A stretch of 64,000 bases of DNA from Leucobacter viscericola (GTDB taxonomy: Bacteria > Actinomycetota > Actinomycetes > Actinomycetales > Microbacteriaceae). A program made the position numbers and the translations under genes. Each line of letters begins with the position of its first letter. Position 1 is the stretch's first letter. Below are positions 1 to 8,793 of this stretch, piece after piece. The stretch is from positions 2,728,001-2,792,000 of the forward strand of contig NZ_CP049863.1 of the NCBI RefSeq assembly GCF_011299575.1, in the 5' to 3' direction. The notes under the pieces are model-generated. The model did not search any database. It saw only the letters and a program-made list of their open reading frames with translations, and was not told where the DNA came from.

Positions 1-3000
1 GCTGAGATGATTGCCGATACTGCGATCGCCTACATTACCCCGGGTTCGCCCTCACCAAAGGTGAACAAATACGCGGGCACGTACAACATCGCAACGAACA
101 CAGGAACGACCACGGCAAACACCAACCCTGGTGCGTGGACGAACTTCTACATTGTTGTCTCGAACCTGAGCGGCGCGACCAGCAACCTGAACGACCTGCA
201 GGTGGTTGACACGCTGCCGAAGAACCTTATTTACAACGCGGCGAACGCTTCGGCCACGTGGTCGGTGGCTTCGGCTCCGGCTGGCGTCTCAACAACTCCC
301 GTCTTCACCGAGACGACGGGTGCGGATACGCAGCTGCGCTGGGTATGGCCCGAGGGTCAGTCGCTCAAGCCAAACGAGCGAATTGTGCTGAAGGTGCCGC
401 TGCAGATGCGTGACGGTGTCGCAACCGGCAGCTCGGCGGTGAACTCGGCTCGCCTCGTTGCCTCCGGGATCCCGGGCGCTACAGTGCAGTCGGTGTGTCA
501 GTCGGAGGATTCCGCCTCGGCAAACTGTGTCTCGACCGCGGCAGTGACTTCGTTGCGCAACGACTCGGTGCGAGTCGAGTCGTACGCTCAGGCTGGCGCC
601 ATCACCTCGAAGACTCTAGAGGGAGACGAGTGCTCGCCGTCAACCGTTGCTGATTGGCAAGACGGCACCTGGCTGCGTAACCCCTGCGTCGTGGAAACGA
701 GCACGGGTGGCACGATGACCTACCGACTCAAGCTCATCAACTCGGGGAACAACGACGTGCAGTCGCTTCGTTTTGTTGACGAGCTGCCCAAGATCGGTGA
801 CCGCGGAGCGGTGCTCCCCGGCGCGCGTGGATCTGAGTGGACACCGAAGCTCGTTCCCGGATCAGTGCGTTTGATTGCGGGAGCAGAAGCTGAATCGCTT
901 GGGGCACGAGGGGACGGAACCGTATCCGGTGCGTTCCGCTACAGCAGCACCGCGGATCCCTGCGTTCTTGACCCCGACGCGTATGCGGGCCAGAAGACGC
1001 TCGCGTGTGCTGCCGGCACCTGGACGAGCGCGGCGAGCACTTCGAGCGAAGCCCTCGGGGGTGACGTTGCGTTTGGTGCTGGAAGCCTGTTGCACGGCGG
1101 TGAGTACGTGATCGTCGAGTTCAAGATGAGTGTTCCCACCACCGACACCAGTGCGACGGTTGCTTGGAACAGCGCGGCCATTACTGGGCGCGCGACTCCC
1201 GTCAGCGACTGGCTGCCCGCATCCGAATCGGCACGATCTGGCGGCCGGGCGCAAGACACAACGCTCACGCTAAACCTCGCTCTCGCCGATTCAGACGCCG
1301 CCAAGTGGCACCTGAAGGCGCAGCAGTACGTGGTCTACTACAGCTGCCTCGCTCCGGGGGAGACCGTGCCGCTCACCGGCCAGGTCACGATGAAGGGCAT
1401 CTCAAAGATCGACGGCGTCGAGACGGCGACGATCCAGAACCTGCCCCGCGGAGCGGAGTGCCAGGTGACCGACGAGACCTATCAGCCGCTCGGAACAACC
1501 GGGCAGCGGGCGGCCTCGCCGCAGTACGGATCGGTAGCCGCCGGAACCACCGGGTACAGCTACACGACTGACCCGGCGGATCCGATCGTGCTCGGTTCGG
1601 ACGCTGCGCTCAACGTGATCACAACCACCAATGCCTACACGGCCTCGTCCGTTATGGTCAGTGCGGTTGCGCAGGGAGACGCGGTTTCGTACCTTCCGGC
1701 AGGATCGAAGTTCCAGGTTGACGCGACGTGCGAGTTCGGTGGTTTCACCGAGACCTACGGTCCGTTCATGATCGAGAACGGCGGCGAAACACCCGTTGAA
1801 GGATTGCCGGTCGGTGCGAACTGTTCCTTCAAGGAAACCGATCACCTGGGTGCGAGTTCCGTGGCAGCCGCGGTTGACGGCGACGCGGCAACTCTCGACT
1901 CGACTCGAGGTCTCCGCATGCTGACGATCGAGCCCGGCGCCCACACCGTTGAGTTCGTCAACACGTTCGCGGCCGGTGGGGATCTGACGATCCTCAAGAC
2001 CGTCGAGACGCCAAAGGCGGGAACCGCCGTGGGTGATGTGACCTTCGGTGTCAGCTGCGTGATGGGCGGTGCTGCGCTCGACCTGGGCGCAAACAGCGAG
2101 ATGACGCTTTCGTTCGCTCCCGGTGCAACATCGACCTCTGGCAGCATCGCGGATCTGCCCGTTGGATCTGCGTGTACCGTCACCGAAACGAACGCCGGTG
2201 GCGCCAATATTCCGGCTCCCGACAAGACCGTGACGATTCTCGACGGCACCCAGGTGACCGTTGAGATGACCAACGTGTTCTCGCCTGCGCTGCTCGAGCT
2301 CAACGTGGCTGTCGACGGTTCTGCCGCTGCGAAGTCGTGGGTTCCGAAGAACTACGACGTCACCGCGGTTTGCACGCGCGAGCTGACGATTGGTGGAAAC
2401 CCCGTGACGGTCACCGACTTCAGCGGCAGTGTTCCTGTCACCGTCGGTAAGAAGGTTGAGATTCGGGATCTGCCGCAGGGCTCACGCTGTGCGGTGACGG
2501 AGCCCGATAACAAGGGTGCGCAGGCAACAAGGGCCTCCTCGCAGACCGCCGGGGTTGTTGACCACAGCACGGTCGATGAGTCATCACTCGTCGATCTGCG
2601 CGGGCCAAGCGGCTCGGGCGCGGCTCAGGAGACCGCGGTGCTCGTGACGAATACCTTTGAAGCGGGCGATCTCAATGTGACTAAAAAGGTCACAGGGGAT
2701 GCCCCGAAGAATGCTGACTACGGGTTTGCGCTTGCGTGCACCCGCGTGGATGCAGGCGGCAACCAGGTGAGTGTTCCGCTCGAGAACTCGACCTTCAAGT
2801 TGAAGGCTGGATCGTCGACAACTCTCTCGGTGTGGGCCGGCGCGAGTTGTGTCGTGACGGAAACGCAGGCCCACGGAGCGCTCTCGCAGAGCTTCGCGGG
2901 TGGTCAGTCCGTGAAGGGATCGTCGAGCGTTGCGGTCGAGGTGCCCGCGGCTTCCATCCCCGCGGCTGCGACGACCGTGACGAACAAGTTCGCTCCCGCC

Positions 3001-3195
3001 ACGATCACCGATGTGGAAAAGGATCCCAAGGGTGCCGTCGGTGGACTGTCGCAGACCGGTGCGCAGAACAGCATGCTCTGGGTCGGTGGTGCGCTGCTGC
3101 TCGTAGTCGGGCTCGGCCTGGCGCTGTTCGCAATGCGTCGCCGCCGCAAAGATCGCGCCGATCAAGAAGAGGTCGCGCAGGATCCTGAAGTCTAG
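1..3195 (+). CDS. Cell-wall anchored surface protein with DUF5979-like repeats (5' partial)
   Basis: The frame is open to the left edge, so the N-terminus lies outside the window. Residues 1-420 resemble DUF11-type isopeptide or beta-sandwich domains. From about 440 to 1000 there are several repeated units of roughly 100 residues, each with a Cys pair and a 'xxxLPxGxxCxVTExxxxG' pattern (for example around 480, 600, 720, 815 and 930), as in DUF5979 domains. The C-terminus has a sorting signal: LSQTG near 1017, a hydrophobic stretch and an RRRRK tail. A class E or related sortase probably anchors it to peptidoglycan; adhesion is the family's presumed role. The tripartite signal is clear; the LSQTG variant instead of LPxTG is a small oddity. 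Confidence 0.85.
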   Translation, partial: AEMIADTAIAYITPGSPSPKVNKYAGTYNIATNTGTTTANTNPGAWTNFYIVVSNLSGATSNLNDLQVVDTLPKNLIYNAANASATWSVASAPAGVSTTPVFTETTGADTQLRWVWPEGQSLKPNERIVLKVPLQMRDGVATGSSAVNSARLVASGIPGATVQSVCQSEDSASANCVSTAAVTSLRNDSVRVESYAQAGAITSKTLEGDECSPSTVADWQDGTWLRNPCVVETSTGGTMTYRLKLINSGNNDVQSLRFVDELPKIGDRGAVLPGARGSEWTPKLVPGSVRLIAGAEAESLGARGDGTVSGAFRYSSTADPCVLDPDAYAGQKTLACAAGTWTSAASTSSEALGGDVAFGAGSLLHGGEYVIVEFKMSVPTTDTSATVAWNSAAITGRATPVSDWLPASESARSGGRAQDTTLTLNLALADSDAAKWHLKAQQYVVYYSCLAPGETVPLTGQVTMKGISKIDGVETATIQNLPRGAECQVTDETYQPLGTTGQRAASPQYGSVAAGTTGYSYTTDPADPIVLGSDAALNVITTTNAYTASSVMVSAVAQGDAVSYLPAGSKFQVDATCEFGGFTETYGPFMIENGGETPVEGLPVGANCSFKETDHLGASSVAAAVDGDAATLDSTRGLRMLTIEPGAHTVEFVNTFAAGGDLTILKTVETPKAGTAVGDVTFGVSCVMGGAALDLGANSEMTLSFAPGATSTSGSIADLPVGSACTVTETNAGGANIPAPDKTVTILDGTQVTVEMTNVFSPALLELNVAVDGSAAAKSWVPKNYDVTAVCTRELTIGGNPVTVTDFSGSVPVTVGKKVEIRDLPQGSRCAVTEPDNKGAQATRASSQTAGVVDHSTVDESSLVDLRGPSGSGAAQETAVLVTNTFEAGDLNVTKKVTGDAPKNADYGFALACTRVDAGGNQVSVPLENSTFKLKAGSSTTLSVWAGASCVVTETQAHGALSQSFAGGQSVKGSSSVAVEVPAASIPAAATTVTNKFAPATITDVEKDPKGAVGGLSQTGAQNSMLWVGGALLLVVGLGLALFAMRRRRKDRADQEEVAQDPEV

Positions 3196-3216
3196 GGAAC
3201 CTGACGCAGCATGAAC

Positions 3217-3253
3217 GGTGGGTGCACCGGGACTCGTTCCCGGTGCACCCACC
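3217..3253 (+). terminator. Strong intrinsic terminator after the surface protein gene
   Basis: A perfect 16-bp inverted repeat (3217-3232 with 3238-3253), loop CTCGT, is followed by TTCGTTTTG. It starts 22 bp after the stop codon and separates this gene from the DUF4870 gene. Confidence 0.9.
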
Positions 3254-3358
3254 TTCGTTTTGCTCGGCTAGTGTTGAAGTGGTTATTTGGGGAGCAAGTC
3301 TTAGTAAAGGGGTCGTCGCGGCGAGCGTTCTTTGGGGAACGTCGTATGGAGTGTGAAT

Positions 3359-3763
3359 ATGTCTCAGCAGGTAGTCGTCCAAGGTGACGGAAGGCTCTAC
3401 TGGGCCGCAGGATTCGCGACTTGCGTCCCTTTTATTGGCGGATTGGCGATCCTGATCCTGCCTATCATCCTGGCTGAGAAATCCAGAAACGACCCAAATC
3501 CTCTCGTGCGCGAAAACGCCAAAACTGCTGCGAACTGGCATCTCACTGCTGCACTTGTAATCGGTGGGATCGCCATCACGTCATATTTGCTCGCCGCAGC
3601 CTCCTTCATTTTCTTAGTGGAGGATTTGTTTAGTGTCGGAGTCGTGGGCCTGATTCTGGTCTACCCTTTGGTAGGTATCCACTTTGTGGTGACCATCATC
3701 GGGACCGTGCGTTCTGGGGACAGAATTTTTCGCCCGAGGTTTTCGATTCGGTTCTTTCGGTAG
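3359..3763 (+). CDS. DUF4870-like small membrane protein
   Basis: 134 residues. I chose the ATG at 3359 because GGAG lies about 8 bases upstream; the upstream in-frame start at 3332 lacks this. It has three to four hydrophobic segments (about 14-38, 65-90, 95-115) and the 'NPLVRENAKTAANWHL' pattern between the first two, typical of DUF4870 proteins in Gram-positive bacteria. Function is unknown. It is the last host gene before the tRNA attachment site. Confidence 0.7.
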   Translation: MSQQVVVQGDGRLYWAAGFATCVPFIGGLAILILPIILAEKSRNDPNPLVRENAKTAANWHLTAALVIGGIAITSYLLAAASFIFLVEDLFSVGVVGLILVYPLVGIHFVVTIIGTVRSGDRIFRPRFSIRFFR

Positions 3764-3835
3764 GCACTGGCAGGTTCGGCGACCTGGACCGTTATTGGTG
3801 CTGTCAATGTTCGATAGGATGTTTCAGACCCTTAG

Positions 3836-3909
3836 GGGGCGTTAGCTCAGCCGGTTAGAGCAGCGGACTCATAATCCGTCGGTCGCGGGTTCAAGTCCCG
3901 CACGCCCTA
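3836..3909 (+). tRNA. tRNA with CAU anticodon (elongator tRNA-Met or tRNA-Ile2)
   Basis: A 74-nt cloverleaf: acceptor GGGGCGT/ACGCCCT (G1-U72 wobble), D-arm GCTC...GAGC, anticodon stem-loop CTCATAA with CAT at 3870-3872, T-arm GCGGG-TTCAAGT-CCCGC and discriminator A; no CCA is encoded. CAU is shared by tRNA-Met and lysidine-modified tRNA-Ile2, and I cannot separate them by eye. Its 3' part is the insertion target of both downstream elements, and the left element restores an intact gene. Confidence 0.9.
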
Positions 3910-3910
3910 C
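3868..3910 (+). repeat. attL core: 43-bp tRNA 3'-end repeat, copy 1 of 3
   Basis: Starts with CTCATAATCC, ends with CGCCCTAC, and runs from the anticodon loop to one base past the tRNA. It is identical to 13159-13201 and 56456-56498. This marks the left boundary of the tandem island. Confidence 0.9.
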
Positions 3911-3930
3911 TCCTTGTATCGCTTTGATTC

Positions 3931-5079
3931 TCAGGCGTCGTGCTGCGTTGTCGGCTTCGGCTTGGTCGGTGTGTGGTCGGTGTTCTGGTTCGAATTGGTT
4001 CGCAATTCTTCGAAGCGCTTGGCCTCATTGAGTGCTTGATCTAGGCGATTCGCTACTGCATCTAGGTCAGATGGGAACAGGCTTGCGTAGTGTTTGAGAG
4101 TAACGCTTGGATCTCGATGACCGAGTAATGCGGCAACGGCTGGCACTGTGGCACCGGCTTGAATTGCGAGGGAAGCGCAAGTATCTCGAAAATTGTGCGG
4201 TGTAATTCCAATCAACCCAGCTCGTTCGAGCGCTGAGTTAAGCACGCGAAGCCGATAATTATTGTTTCGCAGTGGTATGTGTGGCTGTGAAGCGTGAAAT
4301 AAAAAAGAATCTCGCGGTAAATCTGTTGCCCAGTCTAGTAGATCTGAGACGACAGACGCGGGTAACGGAACAGTTCGCGCCTGATGTGTCTTTAGATCAC
4401 CCAGATGCATTACTCCGCCAGTCTCAGACCAAGCACGAACGAGACGCAACGCGCCACTGGCCGTGATGTCGCTCGTACGTAATGCAGTGAGTTCACCCCA
4501 ACGAGGCCCGCCGTAGCAGGCGACGAGTATGAGTAGCCGATCTTTCCGCGTAGGCATCTGTTCAGCAAGACGCAGAACCTCTGCGTGTGTGAGGGGTTTA
4601 GGTTCACCTGCTTGTTGGGCAGGCAAACGAATTCCCAGGGTCGGGTTTGAACCAATTGCTCCATCCCGTATTGCGAGTTCGATGGTTCGTCTGAGTACGG
4701 CGAGAGCACGGCGGGCAGTTGAAGGGGAAAGTCGGATAGCGATTTCGCGCGCCCACGCAGCGATTTCTGAGTGTTTCAGCATTCCAATCGGACGACGTCC
4801 AAAGGCAGGCTCGACGTAGAGTCGAAACTTGGCTCGACGGTCGGCGATTGAGGATGGTTTGCCACCTTGCAGCGTTGCGAGCCAGAGTTCAGCCCACTCA
4901 GACACCGTAACGGCTTCGCTTGAAGACGGATCCACCCATCGACCAGCTGCAAGTGCGGCCTTAGAATCGCGCTCCCATGCCTCCGCATCGCGCTTGCGAG
5001 TGAAGGTCTTGCTGCCAACGTAACGCCGACGATAGTAGAGGCGAACCCGATAGGTTCCATTTGGTCTCTTATCGATCAT
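3931..5079 (-). CDS. int: Tyrosine site-specific integrase of element A
   Basis: 382 residues, the normal length for this family. An N-terminal AP2-like arm-binding region (1-50) and a SAM-like core-binding domain (55-150) precede the catalytic domain. The catalytic set is R193 (GGPRWGEL), K230 (LKTHQARTVPL), H295-x-x-R298 (PHNFRD), H321 (LGHRDPSVT) and nucleophile Y331. The tail after 345 is a low-complexity Thr/Pro/Lys stretch. It lies 20 bp inside attL and reads toward it, the usual arrangement for tRNA-integrating elements. Upstream are the excisionase and tra genes on the same strand. Confidence 0.95.
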   Translation of the reverse strand: MIDKRPNGTYRVRLYYRRRYVGSKTFTRKRDAEAWERDSKAALAAGRWVDPSSSEAVTVSEWAELWLATLQGGKPSSIADRRAKFRLYVEPAFGRRPIGMLKHSEIAAWAREIAIRLSPSTARRALAVLRRTIELAIRDGAIGSNPTLGIRLPAQQAGEPKPLTHAEVLRLAEQMPTRKDRLLILVACYGGPRWGELTALRTSDITASGALRLVRAWSETGGVMHLGDLKTHQARTVPLPASVVSDLLDWATDLPRDSFLFHASQPHIPLRNNNYRLRVLNSALERAGLIGITPHNFRDTCASLAIQAGATVPAVAALLGHRDPSVTLKHYASLFPSDLDAVANRLDQALNEAKRFEELRTNSNQNTDHTPTKPKPTTQHDA

Positions 5080-5125
5080 GTTTTCCTAACAGAAGTGCCC
5101 CACCACAGTCGGCAGGGCACTTCGT

Positions 5126-5337
5126 CTATTCAGTTGGTTCGATTACGGAACCGTCGAGGTAATCGTCAAGGTCAGCCGGGCGATAGCGAACCTGGGCGCC
5201 GACTTTTAGGAATCGGGGCCGCTGCCTTGACCACGCCACGCTCGAAGAGAGCCGACGCTAATCGTGAGATAACGTGCGGCCTCGGCTTCGTTGAGTAACA
5301 CTGGTGCGGGCACGGGACGTTTTGTTGCTGTTGTCAT
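5126..5337 (-). pseudogene. xis: Excisionase (MerR/AlpA-like Xis), single-base frameshift
   Basis: The ATG at 5337-5335 overlaps the stop of the upstream translocase gene (TGATG), so translation is coupled. The first 41 codons give a typical helix-turn-helix Xis (LNEAEAARYLTISVGSLRAW, then RGQGSGP) and then stop early. One frame over, the sequence continues with PRFLKVGAQVRYRPADLDDY and ends EPTE-stop at 5126. The span is 212 bases, one short of 71 codons. The missing base belongs in the G4 run at 5215-5218 (C4 on the coding strand). A sequencing error or a real loss of excision is possible. Confidence 0.85.
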
Positions 5338-6161
5338 CAGTTGGTCACCTCCTCTAAGTGCTGCCGCGGGTCCGACGAGTCGGCCCCTTGCCTTGGAAAG
5401 ACGGGCTGCTTGCGTGCCGAAGCCTCCCGAACGATTGCCGCGTAGGCTTCGTACGTCACGTAGTCTGCGCGAAAGTACCTGAGTGGTTCCCCGGCCTCCA
5501 TCAAATAGCCTCGACCCGGTTTCGAGGACACTAAGCGCTCGACTTCCTCGGGCGAGGTCATCGGAAGTAGCATCTTCACACTGTCGGCGTTCTCGACAGC
5601 CATAACGATCGCACGTGCATACTGAGCGCGGTCATGCAGAACTGCCGCTTCCGGTCTCTGAAGGATGGACATGACATGGGTTGCCGCCTTGCTGCCTTCA
5701 CGGAGGATTCGACCGACGATTCTGCGTATTTCCTCCCCTGCTTTTTTGTCTGCCGCTGCAAGTAGACCTGCGTATTCCTCGAGAACCACTACAACAGCAC
5801 CTACACGCGGATCTGTATAGACGTGCTCCGGGATCTGATCGATGCCGAGCTCCATGAGCTTTGAGATTCGTTGATCCATCAGCTGTTCGATGTTCTTCAG
5901 TACTGCAATTGCATGTTCTAGCGCTTTCGGAGAAGTACCAAGTGCGAAGTCGTCTGGTTTCCCCGCAGAAGCAGGGCCGAGCAAGATCCCAGTTGGATCA
6001 CAACCAACGAGCCGAACCCAGGGAACTTCGGCGCACTCAGCAAGAATTCGATACGCGGTTACAGATTTTCCTGACCTTGTGCGGCCAGCCAGCACAGTGT
6101 GGAGTTTCGCGGGATGAAATCTGACTCGGTACCCGTTCTCATCGGTTCCAAACTCAATCAT
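5337..6161 (-). CDS. tra: FtsK/SpoIIIE-like DNA translocase (AICE Tra)
   Basis: 274 residues from the ATG at 6161, preceded by GAGGAA; the gene upstream ends 8 bases inside it. Walker A is AGRTRSGKS near residue 26, and Walker B-like GAVVVVLEEYAG lies near 120. It is much shorter than chromosomal FtsK and lacks an N-terminal membrane domain. Membrane anchoring may come from the 6552-7217 product, which has transmembrane segments. In pSAM2-type elements one hexameric translocase pumps double-stranded DNA between hyphae or cells; that role is inferred here. No gamma DNA-binding domain is visible. Confidence 0.8.
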   Translation of the reverse strand: MIEFGTDENGYRVRFHPAKLHTVLAGRTRSGKSVTAYRILAECAEVPWVRLVGCDPTGILLGPASAGKPDDFALGTSPKALEHAIAVLKNIEQLMDQRISKLMELGIDQIPEHVYTDPRVGAVVVVLEEYAGLLAAADKKAGEEIRRIVGRILREGSKAATHVMSILQRPEAAVLHDRAQYARAIVMAVENADSVKMLLPMTSPEEVERLVSSKPGRGYLMEAGEPLRYFRADYVTYEAYAAIVREASARKQPVFPRQGADSSDPRQHLEEVTN

Positions 6162-6552
6162 CTTGCAATTCCTCTGCTCGCAAAGCGGCTTGAATCGCAC
6201 CTGGCAGATCAGTCATTTTGATCGATCCGGGAGCATCACGCCTAAGCTCTTCGGCAACGTCGATTAGGGCTTGCCCTAGGGCGCGTGCCTCAGTCGGGAA
6301 GAAGGGAACAGGCCCGGTTCCAGGTAGGTCAAGCTCAACCATTGCTGAGTTCTCTCCGTCCGGCAGTGACGCCGGAAGAACTTGCACCGCGCCGCCCGCG
6401 AACCGAGCGGGTACAGAGAGCGATCCGTCACTCATCCTCTCGTATCCCTCGCGACGCAAATTCGCTATGTCTTCGCCCATCCAGTTATAGATGCGCTCAA
6501 TCTGTCGAGGACTTGCTCTGGTGACGAAGAATCCTGACTGCTTTTCAGGCAT
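6154..6552 (-). CDS. Hypothetical protein of element A transfer operon
   Basis: 132 residues with no transmembrane segment and no family I recognise. The middle has a beta-rich stretch with acidic and hydrophobic alternation (VELDLPGTGPVPFF), then a helix ending in LQDD. It overlaps the translocase start by 8 bases, and its own start abuts the stop of the membrane gene upstream. It is therefore co-translated with the transfer genes and probably assists the translocase. Confidence 0.6.
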   Translation of the reverse strand: MPEKQSGFFVTRASPRQIERIYNWMGEDIANLRREGYERMSDGSLSVPARFAGGAVQVLPASLPDGENSAMVELDLPGTGPVPFFPTEARALGQALIDVAEELRRDAPGSIKMTDLPGAIQAALRAEELQDD

Positions 6553-7217
6553 CAGAGCCTCTTCTCGTTGTCGGTCCCAGAAAGGAAGTCTTGAGCAGAA
6601 ACGGATGGAGGCGTTGGCTGCTGGTTAGTGAAACCTGATCGATTGCCTTCGAGCGGGTCTCTAATGCGCGCGAGAATGGCTACCTCACCCGGGCGAGTAC
6701 GCGACACCTCGACTGACTCCGCGCCCCACATATTGGCGATTCGTTCGGCGTGAGCAGCGATGTGCTCAGCAGTAACGCGTGGGGTCAGAGCAACGATGGC
6801 AACAGGGCCAGCAGGGGCATTCTCAATACGTCGGATTTGAGGACCAAGGTCTGAGGAGTTCCCGGAGATTAGGCCCCAAAGTTTCATGGCAAGCGGTGGT
6901 TTTTGACCAAGTGCAGTACGAGGCACCCAGCCGCAAACGTCAATGAGGACAGGCCAGGCATCGAGCATTGCGGCACCGGCTGGAAGCATGTCAGGAGGGG
7001 TACCTGCCGCGGCGAGCTTCATCATGCGGACCCAGCGACCGCCGGTCCTGATTGCCCAGATTACGAGCCAGACGATGCAGACGAATGTGGCAGTGCCTGA
7101 GAGTCCCCGAAGGCCAAAGATCAATAGCGTGGGAGCGACTAGGAACAGACCCGCGAGGGGGATCCAAGGAAGGAGACCGATTACCGCAGGCACCGCGTTC
7201 TTGCGAGTAGTGTTCAT
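6552..7217 (-). CDS. Two-TM membrane protein of element A transfer operon
   Basis: 221 residues from the ATG at 7217, which overlaps the upstream stop as ATGA. Two hydrophobic segments near residues 13-34 and 38-58 are followed by RTGGRW and a cytoplasmic domain of about 150 residues. It sits directly upstream of the soluble FtsK-like ATPase genes, and the neighbour ATPase lacks a membrane domain. I infer that it could supply the membrane anchor of the transfer apparatus; no family is recognised. Confidence 0.55.
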   Translation of the reverse strand: MNTTRKNAVPAVIGLLPWIPLAGLFLVAPTLLIFGLRGLSGTATFVCIVWLVIWAIRTGGRWVRMMKLAAAGTPPDMLPAGAAMLDAWPVLIDVCGWVPRTALGQKPPLAMKLWGLISGNSSDLGPQIRRIENAPAGPVAIVALTPRVTAEHIAAHAERIANMWGAESVEVSRTRPGEVAILARIRDPLEGNRSGFTNQQPTPPSVSAQDFLSGTDNEKRL

Positions 7218-7573
7218 CGATTGACCTTCCAAACAACCGCAAAGCGTGTTGGACCAACGCCGGTAATCTTCTCGATTCCATCGATGGGGCCGACGCTGCG
7301 AACATCATCGGTGACAGCGATCTGACAGCCCGGAGCAGGGAGGGACTTGGGGTTGAATTTCACCCCAGCGTGTGCCAGAGGCCTCCATTCGCCACGCGAT
7401 GCTGTCGATAGACCATCTGCAATTCCAACGGCCCGCGATTCGCAAAGAGTTGAATCAAGAGCTTCGATGGTGGTGAGAACCGGCGGAGATGGAATTTCCC
7501 AGGCCGCCACAACAGGGGATTGAAAACCGGATATGAGGCTAGCGAGATAGGCCGCGAGCAGAATTTCGAGCAT
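7214..7573 (-). CDS. Small exported or membrane-anchored protein of element A
   Basis: 119 residues. A hydrophobic N-terminus (MLEILLAAYLASLISGF) without a clear lipobox looks like an uncleaved anchor or signal peptide. The rest is soluble with two Cys residues (about 44 and 82) that could form a disulfide outside the cell. AGGAGCATTTCTATC precedes the start. It is translationally coupled (ATGA) to the two-TM protein. Function unknown. Confidence 0.55.
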   Translation of the reverse strand: MLEILLAAYLASLISGFQSPVVAAWEIPSPPVLTTIEALDSTLCESRAVGIADGLSTASRGEWRPLAHAGVKFNPKSLPAPGCQIAVTDDVRSVGPIDGIEKITGVGPTRFAVVWKVNR

Positions 7574-7652
7574 GATAGAAATGCTCCTTTCTTAGGTGAA
7601 GCTTGGGAGAGGGCAGAGGGAGGGCGGGGTCCAGCCGCTCTCCCTCATTGAA

Positions 7653-8069
7653 TTAGTCGCTTTTGCCTCGACGAGACGTGGCCTGAGCCAACAGCGAGGC
7701 CATCGAGCCAACCGCTTCAATCTGCTCGACAAAAACTGAACCGGTGAGTGAGGCGCGAGGGCCACCGTCGCCAAAACCAGGCTTGGCCTCGCCCCGAATG
7801 TTTACTTCGACCACTCCAGAAGCGGCAAGCAGACTTCCGTCAGGGATCTCATCGACTTGGCTCGTCGTGGTAACGGTGAAACCATCAAGCGGCACCCCGC
7901 CCATTAGGGCGGTTACTCCTGCTGCGCGGCGAACTGGAATGCCGTTGCGGGTCTGTACGCCGACTCGTTGTCCGTCCTTGTAATCTGCGACTTCAGTAAG
8001 TCGTCCGCCGCCAACGAGGGCGATGGTTCCCGCTTCGGGGCGAATTGCGAGTGAATTGGTTGATGCCAT
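7653..8069 (-). CDS. Hypothetical protein of element A
   Basis: 138 residues, Gly/Val/Thr-rich and probably all-beta. It includes the acidic stretch RGEAKPGFGDGGPRASL and a C-terminal basic RRGKSD. AAGGAAATAAAC precedes the ATG at 8069. The 80-bp gap to the next gene holds a G/A-rich inverted repeat (GGGAGAG...CTCTCCC, about 7606-7644) that may terminate or attenuate. No family recognised; position suggests an accessory transfer or maintenance role. Confidence 0.5.
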   Translation of the reverse strand: MASTNSLAIRPEAGTIALVGGGRLTEVADYKDGQRVGVQTRNGIPVRRAAGVTALMGGVPLDGFTVTTTSQVDEIPDGSLLAASGVVEVNIRGEAKPGFGDGGPRASLTGSVFVEQIEAVGSMASLLAQATSRRGKSD

Positions 8070-8106
8070 GTTTATTTCCTTCTTTGTTGTGGGGGGGGTG
8101 TGAGAT

Positions 8107-8763
8107 CTAGATCCACGAAGTATTTTGGTGAGGCGCCTCCTCTGGCCTAGCGAGAGCCGATTCTTTTAGATGGAGGGAAACCCAATACGCGAGAGCATCG
8201 AGAGGATTCCCGTTTTTCGATTTGACAGCCCACGCGTTTTTACCAGAGCAGTTGATTGGTGCGCCCACATCACCGAAGTGAACTGACAATCGAATTGCAA
8301 AGGTTTCGATAATGGCCAGATTGAGAGAATGAAGCAGGTCTAGCGCCAACAAGCAGCGATCAACTTCTTCCCGAGTGTTTGCCGTTCCGTTCATGCCAAT
8401 GGACACTAGATGTGAAATCTGCGCTCTCAAGTCTTCGGCTGGTTGAGCAAGCTTCAGGCTCGGATTGCCTGCCAATGGGCTCATCTGTGTTCGTTGGACG
8501 GCCAAGGCGTGGCCGTGAACGTATTCATCCCCGCTCCAGGAGTGCTCATCTTCGAGACGCTTGCCCGCCGTCACATCTTTTCCGATGTAAAGGACCGCAA
8601 AGTCTTCTAACGAATTCCCGGAAACGGCATGGATGCCCCATACATACAAAAGACCTGGCACGGTGGGCGGTTGGGCAGATGGCTCCCAATCTATTCCGAC
8701 GAATTCTAGGGCCGTCTTGATTTCTTCAGCGGTTGTGAGGTTGAGTGGGGTGAGCACAGTCAT
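8107..8763 (-). CDS. Hypothetical protein with possible GIY-YIG nuclease-like core
   Basis: 218 residues; GGAG lies 9 bases before the ATG. Residues 38-75 read LLYVWG, 14 residues, then VLYIGKD and KRLEDEHSW. This resembles the two beta strands and the Arg/Glu helix start of GIY-YIG nucleases. The remainder (110-218) is helical and unmatched. A GIY-YIG relaxase-like or restriction role is a guess; the motif is suggestive only. Directly upstream of its start is the 8794-9204 coiled-coil gene on the same strand. Confidence 0.5.
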   Translation of the reverse strand: MTVLTPLNLTTAEEIKTALEFVGIDWEPSAQPPTVPGLLYVWGIHAVSGNSLEDFAVLYIGKDVTAGKRLEDEHSWSGDEYVHGHALAVQRTQMSPLAGNPSLKLAQPAEDLRAQISHLVSIGMNGTANTREEVDRCLLALDLLHSLNLAIIETFAIRLSVHFGDVGAPINCSGKNAWAVKSKNGNPLDALAYWVSLHLKESALARPEEAPHQNTSWI

Positions 8764-8793
8764 AGGTTTTCTCCGGTCTTGAGTTGGTTGAAA

